DNA from: Rhodospirillales bacterium
GTDB lineage: Bacteria; Pseudomonadota; Alphaproteobacteria; Reyranellales; Reyranellaceae
Direction of reading: 5' to 3'
Length of the DNA stretch: 9,187 nt
Assembly: GCA_013205335.1 (NCBI GenBank)
Contig: JABMNB010000280.1
Span: forward strand, 1-9,187
In this document: one piece after another, positions 5,448 through 9,187 of the stretch
How the letters are laid out: every line of letters starts with the position of its first letter
How positions within the stretch are numbered: the first letter of the stretch is position 1
Made by a program: the position numbers and the translations under genes
The notes under the pieces: model-generated
Databases searched by the model: none
What the model saw: the letters and a program-made list of their open reading frames with translations, nothing else
What the model was told of the DNA's origin: nothing

Positions 5448-7160
5448 ATGTCATCCGAGAACGCCCAGAATCCCCAGAAACCGATGATGCCGAACGCGGC
5501 TGAGAAGTACGTGCCCTTCAAGGCCGTACCGCTGCCCGACCGTCAGTGGCCCAACGCCGTGATCACCAAGCCGCCGATCTGGTGTGCGGTCGACCTGCGC
5601 GATGGCAACCAGGCCCTCATCGAGCCAATGGACTCCGACCGCAAGACGCGCATGTTCAGGCTGCTCTGCGACATGGGCTTCAAGGAAATCGAAATCGGCT
5701 TCCCCGCCGCGTCCGAGACCGACTTCGAGTTCGTGCGCGAACTCATCGACAAGAAGATGATCCCCGACGACGTCACCATCCAGGTGCTGACGCAGAGCCG
5801 GCCCGAGCTGATCGAGCGCACCTTCGAGGCGTGCCGCGGCGCCAGGCGCGTCATCGTCCATCTCTACAACTCGACCTCGACCCTGCAGCGCCGCGTCGTC
5901 TTCGGGCTCGAAACCGCAGGCATCATCGACATCGCCGTGTCGGGCGCCCGGCTGGTCAAGCAGCTGGCCGATGCCGACCCGAAGACCGAATGGGTGTTCG
6001 AGTATTCGCCCGAGAGCTTCACCGGCACCGAGCTCGAATTCGCGCGCGACATCTGCGCCGCCGTCGGCGACGTCTACAAGCCGACGCCCGGGAAGAAGAT
6101 GATCGTCAACCTGCCGGCCACGGTCGAGATGTCGTCGGCCAACGTCTATGCCGACCAGATCGAGTGGTGCCATCGCAACTTCAAGTACCGCGACTCGATC
6201 ATCCTCAGCCTCCATCCGCACAACGACCGCGGCACCGGCGTCGCGGCGGCCGAACTCGGCTACATGGCCGGCGCCGACCGCATCGAGGGCTGCCTGTTCG
6301 GCAACGGCGAGCGCACCGGCAACGTCGACCTGGTGACCCTGGGCCTCAACATGTTCACGCAGGGCGTCGATCCCGAGATCGACTTCTCGAACATCAACGA
6401 GATCCGCCAGACGGTCGAATACTGCAACCAGCTGCCGGTGCATCCGCGCCATCCCTATGGCGGCGACCTCGTGTTCACCGCCTTCTCGGGTTCGCACCAG
6501 GACGCGATCAACAAGGGCTTCAAGGCGCTCGACGCGTCGAACAGCAAGGTCTGGGAAGTGCCCTACCTGCCGATCGATCCGGCCGATCTCGGTCGCAGCT
6601 ACGAGGCGATCATCCGCATCAACAGCCAGTCGGGCAAAGGCGGCATCGCCTATATCCTGAAGAGCGACTACGGCATCGACATGCCGCGGCTGCTGCAGGT
6701 CGAGTTCTCCAAGGTGATCCAGCAGATCGCCGAGGAGACCGGCAAGGAGATCCAGCCGGCGCTGATCTGGGACACGTTCCGCAAGGAGTATCTCGAGAAC
6801 GTCTCGCCGGTGGCGTTCGACAGCCACACCACCGTGCCGGACCCCGATCATCCCGACGTGCGTCTTCTGGACGCCAAGGTGACGTTCAACGGCAAGCCGG
6901 CGACGATCTCGGGCCGCGGCAACGGTCCGATCGCAGGATACGTCGATGCGCTGGGCAAGAATTGCGGCATCCAGATCCGGGTGCGCGACTATCACCAGCA
7001 CGCCACCGGCGCCGGTTCCGATGCCCAGGCCGTGAGCTTCATCGAGGCCGAGACGCCCGGCGGCAAGGTCCTGTGGGGCGTCGGCATGGACTCCAACATC
7101 GTGGCCGCCTCGCTCAAGGCCGTCACCTCGGCTGCAAACAGGGCCGCCGCCGCCAAATAA
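5448..7160 (+). CDS. leuA: 2-isopropylmalate synthase (long form)
   Basis: This 570-aa enzyme catalyses the first committed step of leucine synthesis: acetyl-CoA plus 2-oxoisovalerate gives 2-isopropylmalate and CoA. The HMGL-like TIM barrel starts with CAVDLRDGNQ (46-55; Asp52 should bind the metal). HPHNDRG (256-262) supplies the metal-binding His256 and His258, and GNGERTGNVDL (285-295) is the family's third signature. SGKGG (395-399) precedes the linker, and about 440-565 is the LeuA regulatory domain that gives leucine feedback inhibition. The N-terminal extension (KYVPFKAVPLPDRQWPN) and length fit the type-2 LeuA of actinobacteria and many alphaproteobacteria, rather than the 510-520 residue E. 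coli type. AGGAG at 5434-5438, 9 bases before the ATG, fixes the start. It appears monocistronic, between an attenuator-like leader and a strong terminator. Confidence 0.97.
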   Translation: MSSENAQNPQKPMMPNAAEKYVPFKAVPLPDRQWPNAVITKPPIWCAVDLRDGNQALIEPMDSDRKTRMFRLLCDMGFKEIEIGFPAASETDFEFVRELIDKKMIPDDVTIQVLTQSRPELIERTFEACRGARRVIVHLYNSTSTLQRRVVFGLETAGIIDIAVSGARLVKQLADADPKTEWVFEYSPESFTGTELEFARDICAAVGDVYKPTPGKKMIVNLPATVEMSSANVYADQIEWCHRNFKYRDSIILSLHPHNDRGTGVAAAELGYMAGADRIEGCLFGNGERTGNVDLVTLGLNMFTQGVDPEIDFSNINEIRQTVEYCNQLPVHPRHPYGGDLVFTAFSGSHQDAINKGFKALDASNSKVWEVPYLPIDPADLGRSYEAIIRINSQSGKGGIAYILKSDYGIDMPRLLQVEFSKVIQQIAEETGKEIQPALIWDTFRKEYLENVSPVAFDSHTTVPDPDHPDVRLLDAKVTFNGKPATISGRGNGPIAGYVDALGKNCGIQIRVRDYHQHATGAGSDAQAVSFIEAETPGGKVLWGVGMDSNIVAASLKAVTSAANRAAAAK

Positions 7161-7193
7161 GCGTGCGCGAAGGGAAGGCGATTGAGTAGCATC

Positions 7194-7224
7194 ACGGGCG
7201 GGGTTTCCCCGCCCGTTTCTGTTT
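7194..7224 (+). terminator. intrinsic terminator after leuA
   Basis: ACGGGCGGGG (7194-7203) and CCCCGCCCGT (7207-7216) form a perfect 10-bp GC-rich stem with a TTT loop, followed by TTCTGTTT (7217-7224). It lies 34 bp after the leuA stop. The T-tract abuts the GGAG ribosome site of the next gene, so read-through or folding here could also affect that gene. Confidence 0.85.
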
Positions 7225-7234
7225 GGAGTCAGAG

Positions 7235-7474
7235 ATGATCAGTTCGTCCGTGAAGATTTCCGTCGTCAGCCTGTTCGTCGGCGCCGCCATCGGCGCCTGC
7301 GCCGCCGGCGCCAACCAGCCCAACATGCAGGCGGCCCTCGGCTCCCTGCAGGCGGCCCGCGCCGAACTCATCCAGGCGCGCCCCAACAAGGGCGGCCATC
7401 GCGACCGCGCCATCAGCCTGGTCGACCAGGCGATCAACGAGACCCGGGCCGGCATCAACTACGCAGGAGACTAG
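7235..7474 (+). CDS. small putative lipoprotein, 79 aa
   Basis: The product begins MISSSVKISVVSLFVGAAIG, then AC at 21-22. The hydrophobic stretch followed by I-G-A-Cys22 fits a lipobox, so it may be an envelope lipoprotein; plain signal peptidase cleavage after ACA is the alternative. The mature part (NMQAALGSLQAARAELIQAR, then NKGGHRDRAI and VDQAINETRAGINYA) is a two-helix module I recognise as common in proteobacterial hypothetical proteins: M-Q-x-A-L-x-x-L, then K-G-G-H-R, then A-I-x-x-x-x-x-G-I. No function is known to me. The ATG at 7235 with GGAG at 7225-7228 is preferred over a TTG at 7223, which would lie in the terminator's T-tract. It is followed 4 bp later by the membrane protein gene, suggesting a two-gene unit. 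Confidence 0.78.
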   Translation: MISSSVKISVVSLFVGAAIGACAAGANQPNMQAALGSLQAARAELIQARPNKGGHRDRAISLVDQAINETRAGINYAGD

Positions 7475-7478
7475 GCAC

Positions 7479-7745
7479 GTGCTGCCTCCCGAGCCCACGG
7501 CCGCGCTGCGACGGCAGGAGGGGCCCATCCGGCGCGGCGTTCGTCATCTGTGGAACGCCGCGATTTCCCTCATGCTGGGCACGATGATCGGCCTGCTGGG
7601 CTACCAGTTCGGCGCCGAAGCCGTGGCCCACCTGTGGCCCGATCAGACGATGCTGGCCGGCGTCGTGCGAGCCCTCTTCTGGGCCATCGGCATCGCTGCG
7701 ACTTGTGTGTTGTTCTTTTCCTACTATCTCGACGAATCAAATTAG
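7479..7745 (+). CDS. small two-TM membrane protein, 88 aa
   Basis: A basic N-terminal tail (residues 1-25) is followed by two hydrophobic segments, about 26-45 (AAISLMLGTMIGLLGYQFG) and about 60-83 (VVRALFWAIGIAATCVLFFSYYL). The loop between them contains HLWPDQT. It is probably an inner-membrane protein with both ends in the cytoplasm. I do not recognise the family. The start is GTG at 7479, supported by AGGAG at 7465-7469 with 9-base spacing; that site lies inside the end of the preceding lipoprotein gene, so the two genes are probably translated from one mRNA. The gene ends at the point where the DNA turns AT-rich. An out-of-frame reading across it is a shadow. Confidence 0.68.
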   Translation: MLPPEPTAALRRQEGPIRRGVRHLWNAAISLMLGTMIGLLGYQFGAEAVAHLWPDQTMLAGVVRALFWAIGIAATCVLFFSYYLDESN

Positions 7746-7781
7746 CATTATATTACAACAACTTAAAGACCTCTTATTTTT

Positions 7782-7810
7782 TTGTCCTTCTTTTGTCTCT
7801 ACATTAAGAT
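7782..7810 (+). promoter_or_regulatory. putative sigma-70 promoter of the R-M cassette
   Basis: TTGTCC (7782-7787) and TAAGAT (7805-7810) are separated by exactly 17 bases, and each matches its consensus at four of six positions. A start near 7817 would give a leader of about 145 bases. It is the best -35/-10 pair I found before the endonuclease gene. Confidence 0.42.
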
Positions 7811-7972
7811 ATGAATTTTTGGTCTTTCGACTCGGCAGTTACTTCCATTCATTATTTCGATCACATCGAAAATCGGCGGAAAACTCTATGGTGCGCATCA
7901 TCGTCGTCGCTGCCAGAATTGAAGCAGCGCAAGAAACAGGAAGCGCGCGACGAAAGGGAAATTGGCGGGTAG
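7811..7972 (+). CDS. small ORF, 53 aa, overlapping the endonuclease start
   Basis: The frame starts MNFWSFDSAVTSIHYFDHIE and ends SLPELKQRKKQEARDEREIGG with TAG at 7970-7972, so its stop overlaps the first 11 bases of the endonuclease frame. The aromatic/acidic N-part and highly charged helical C-part look protein-like. I do not recognise it. The ATG has only a weak AAG-like upstream site and lies just before the transcript start predicted from 7782-7810, so either that promoter or this ORF is wrong. If translated, terminating ribosomes could feed the TTG start of the endonuclease. It is too short and different from R-M controller (C) proteins, which carry an HTH fold of about 80 residues. 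Confidence 0.3.
   Translation: MNFWSFDSAVTSIHYFDHIENRRKTLWCASSSSLPELKQRKKQEARDEREIGG
7855..7871. promoter_or_regulatory. 7-3-7 dyad in the R-M leader
   Basis: TTTCGAT (7855-7861), CAC, and ATCGAAA (7865-7871) form a perfect inverted repeat about 40 bases after the predicted transcript start. It could be an operator for a regulator or for autoregulation by the methyltransferase, or a weak RNA hairpin. No dedicated regulator gene is visible. Confidence 0.33.
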
Positions 7973-8549
7973 CGATCACATTCCACCCGAGGTCAGCAAT
8001 CTATACGAGGTGCACGACCACAAGCATGCGGCAGCAATCCTGCGCTACGAATTCTCCGATCAGTTCTCCGACGTGGTCAACACATTGAAGACGTTTCGGA
8101 TCAAGGAAAAGGACATCACTGACAAAGGCGGGAACGAATCGAAGATCCCGAAGAGCTTCTCAGCAATGCTGAGACCGCTCGGATGGAAGGAAGAAAAACT
8201 GAGCGCGGAATATGTCGTTGGCGGGACGGCAGTCACGTCCGACACGCACAAGGTCGACTACACAAAAGGACGCGTGGCTTTGGACCTGGAATGGAACAGC
8301 AAGGATCAGACATATGATCGCGACTTGTTTGCTTTCCGCACGTTCCACGAATTCGGTCGAATCTCATTGGGGATCTTGATTACCCGAAGCGCGAAGCTCA
8401 ATCCTCTTTTTGCGACGCTTAACGTGCAAAAAAAGTACGGAGCATCTACAACGTGGATGGGCAAACTGCTTCCCCGGCTCAACGCTGGGCGAAGTGGTGG
8501 CTGTCCTGTTCTGATCTTCGGCATCACTCCGGCGGTAGTAGAAAAGTGA
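7962..8549 (+). CDS. BglII-like type II restriction endonuclease
   Basis: The 195-aa product matches the BglII-like family (Pfam Endonuc-BglII) from end to end. The N-part is PPEVSNLYEVHDHKHAAAIL (8-27), followed by FRIKEKDITDKGGNESKI (45-62), the catalytic core HKVDYTKGRVALDLEWNSKD (96-115), YDRDLFAFR (118-126), ISLGILITR (134-142), YGASTTWMGKLLPRL (159-173) and CPVLIFGITP (181-190). By position, Asp99 and Asp108-Leu-Glu110 would be the metal-binding PD-(D/E)xK-type residues; this is inferred from spacing in BglII (Asp84, Glu93, Gln95). The start is TTG at 7962, because the family begins just before the PPE motif and no ATG is available; the AAGGGA before it is close. Weak initiation would suit a toxic nuclease. 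Its TGA overlaps the methyltransferase GTG (GTGA). The cut site cannot be deduced, and homologues need not recognise AGATCT. Confidence 0.88.
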   Translation: MAGSDHIPPEVSNLYEVHDHKHAAAILRYEFSDQFSDVVNTLKTFRIKEKDITDKGGNESKIPKSFSAMLRPLGWKEEKLSAEYVVGGTAVTSDTHKVDYTKGRVALDLEWNSKDQTYDRDLFAFRTFHEFGRISLGILITRSAKLNPLFATLNVQKKYGASTTWMGKLLPRLNAGRSGGCPVLIFGITPAVVEK

Positions 8550-9184
8550 CTGAATTATCTGTCAGTGATGATCTTCACAGGCACGTTGGAAAGAAGCGGT
8601 TTGCTACCGTTTTGGCGGATCCACCATGGCAATTTCAGAACAAGACGGGGAAGATCGCTCCCGAGCATAGGCGTTTGAATCGCTACAGTACGCTGGTCCT
8701 TGCGGACATCATTGCGTTACCTGTCGCAGAGCTAGTTCTCCCGACTGCGCACTTGTACTTGTGGGTTCCGAACGCGTTGCTTCCCGAGGGACTTCGCGTC
8801 ATGGCGGCGTGGGGCTTTTCATACAAGTCCAACATCGTCTGGCACAAGGTTCGAAAGGATGGCGGTCCAGATGGTCGTGGCGTGGGCTTCTATTTTCGCA
8901 ACACGACGGAGCTCGTGTTATTCGGCACGCGGGGAAAAAATGCTCGCACGCTTCCCCCAGGTCGAAGGCAAGTAAACATCCTAAGAACGATGAAGCGCGA
9001 GCATTCACGTAAACCGGACGAGCTGTACGATCTGGTCGAGAGCTGCTCACAGGGTCCGTATCTAGAGATGTTTGCGCGTGGTCCACGGGCGGGATGGACA
9101 GCGTGGGGCAATCAAGCTGACGATTATTATCCGACTTGGAAGACGTACTCCAATCACTCACAGCGCGAAGCGTCGGCTAAGTAA
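8546..9184 (+). CDS. MT-A70 family DNA adenine N6-methyltransferase
   Basis: This 212-aa protein should transfer methyl from S-adenosylmethionine to adenine N6 in DNA, protecting host sites from the overlapping endonuclease. It has the amino-MTase catalytic motif DPPW (residues 25-28) after FATVLA, then HLYLWVPNALLPEG (69-82), WGFSYKSNIVWHKVRKDGG (89-107), GRGVGFYFRNTTELVLFG (110-127), REHSRKPDELYDLVE (151-165) and MFARGPRAGWTAWGNQ (175-190). These are standard landmarks of bacterial MT-A70 (PF05063) enzymes of about 200 residues. The start is GTG at 8546, within the GTGA overlap with the endonuclease stop; the longer frame from 8453 would lie inside the endonuclease gene and add non-family residues. 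Overlap means translation is probably coupled. Its codon use is less GC-rich than leuA's, supporting transfer. It ends 3 bases before the window edge. Confidence 0.92.
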   Translation: MTELSVSDDLHRHVGKKRFATVLADPPWQFQNKTGKIAPEHRRLNRYSTLVLADIIALPVAELVLPTAHLYLWVPNALLPEGLRVMAAWGFSYKSNIVWHKVRKDGGPDGRGVGFYFRNTTELVLFGTRGKNARTLPPGRRQVNILRTMKREHSRKPDELYDLVESCSQGPYLEMFARGPRAGWTAWGNQADDYYPTWKTYSNHSQREASAK

Positions 9185-9187
9185 AGA

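Larger units (their letters stand above)
7746..7961. other. AT-rich junction and leader before the R-M genes
   Basis: About the first 120 bases are strikingly AT-rich compared with the GC-rich DNA to the left, including TATTTTTTTG and ATGAATTTTTGG. I see no hairpin terminator here. The stretch holds a promoter-like pair, a small overlapping frame and a dyad, listed separately. The jump in composition marks the left edge of a probably transferred segment. Confidence 0.7.

Noticed and set aside
5451..7001. 516-codon minus-strand and 547-codon overlapping plus-strand frames in leuA
   Set aside because: leuA is unmistakable here; the others are GC-rich shadows in the remaining frames.
7705..8088. 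127-codon frame before and into the endonuclease
   Set aside because: It crosses the membrane protein stop, the promoter and the endonuclease start in a different frame, with no family resemblance.
8453..8545. ATG-initiated 243-aa version of the methyltransferase
   Set aside because: The added 31 residues lie inside the endonuclease gene in another frame and do not resemble MT-A70 N-termini; the GTGA overlap start fits better.

Overview
The window looks like chromosomal DNA of a GC-rich alphaproteobacterium, possibly near Reyranella or Bradyrhizobium. The grounds are high GC in coding regions, orphan Bug/TctC-type solute receptors with Tat-like signals paired with a family III CoA-transferase, a long-form LeuA, and small exported proteins of a kind common in that class. 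The genus is a guess; no rRNA or tRNA gene is present to test it.

Left part (1-4650). The window opens inside the 3' end of an IS5-like transposase. A 234-aa protein of unknown function (170-874, minus) converges on it. Next comes a minus-strand cluster that, in transcription order, holds a CaiB/BaiF CoA-transferase (4650-3445), a Bug/TctC periplasmic receptor (3402-2413), a decayed fragment carrying a CaiB-like C-terminus (2352-2116), and a second Bug/TctC receptor (2076-1084). The simplest reading is a tandem duplication of a [CoA-transferase + receptor] unit whose second CoA-transferase has decayed. The intact genes would capture an organic acid in the periplasm and activate it as a CoA thioester; no TctA/TctB membrane genes are visible.

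Middle part (4651-7745). A small exported His/Tyr/Pro-rich protein (4773-5084) is divergent from the CoA-transferase. It is followed by a 117-bp composite palindromic repeat (5095-5211), then a leuA leader with a short Leu-rich peptide and a long hairpin that resembles an amino-acid attenuator. leuA (2-isopropylmalate synthase, 5448-7160) ends in a strong terminator. A small putative lipoprotein and a two-TM membrane protein follow.

Right part (7746-9184). Base composition drops abruptly to AT-rich, then to moderate GC with different codon use. This segment carries a type II restriction-modification pair: a BglII-like endonuclease (TTG start) overlapped by 4 bases (GTGA) with an MT-A70-family DNA adenine methyltransferase (GTG start). 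A promoter-like pair (TTGTCC-17-TAAGAT) and a 7-3-7 dyad lie in the leader, so the locus looks like an acquired self-contained defence cassette. I found no CRISPR array, tRNA, rRNA or clear replication origin. The R-M cassette and the leuA leader are the most interesting items; neither is a wholly new kind of system.
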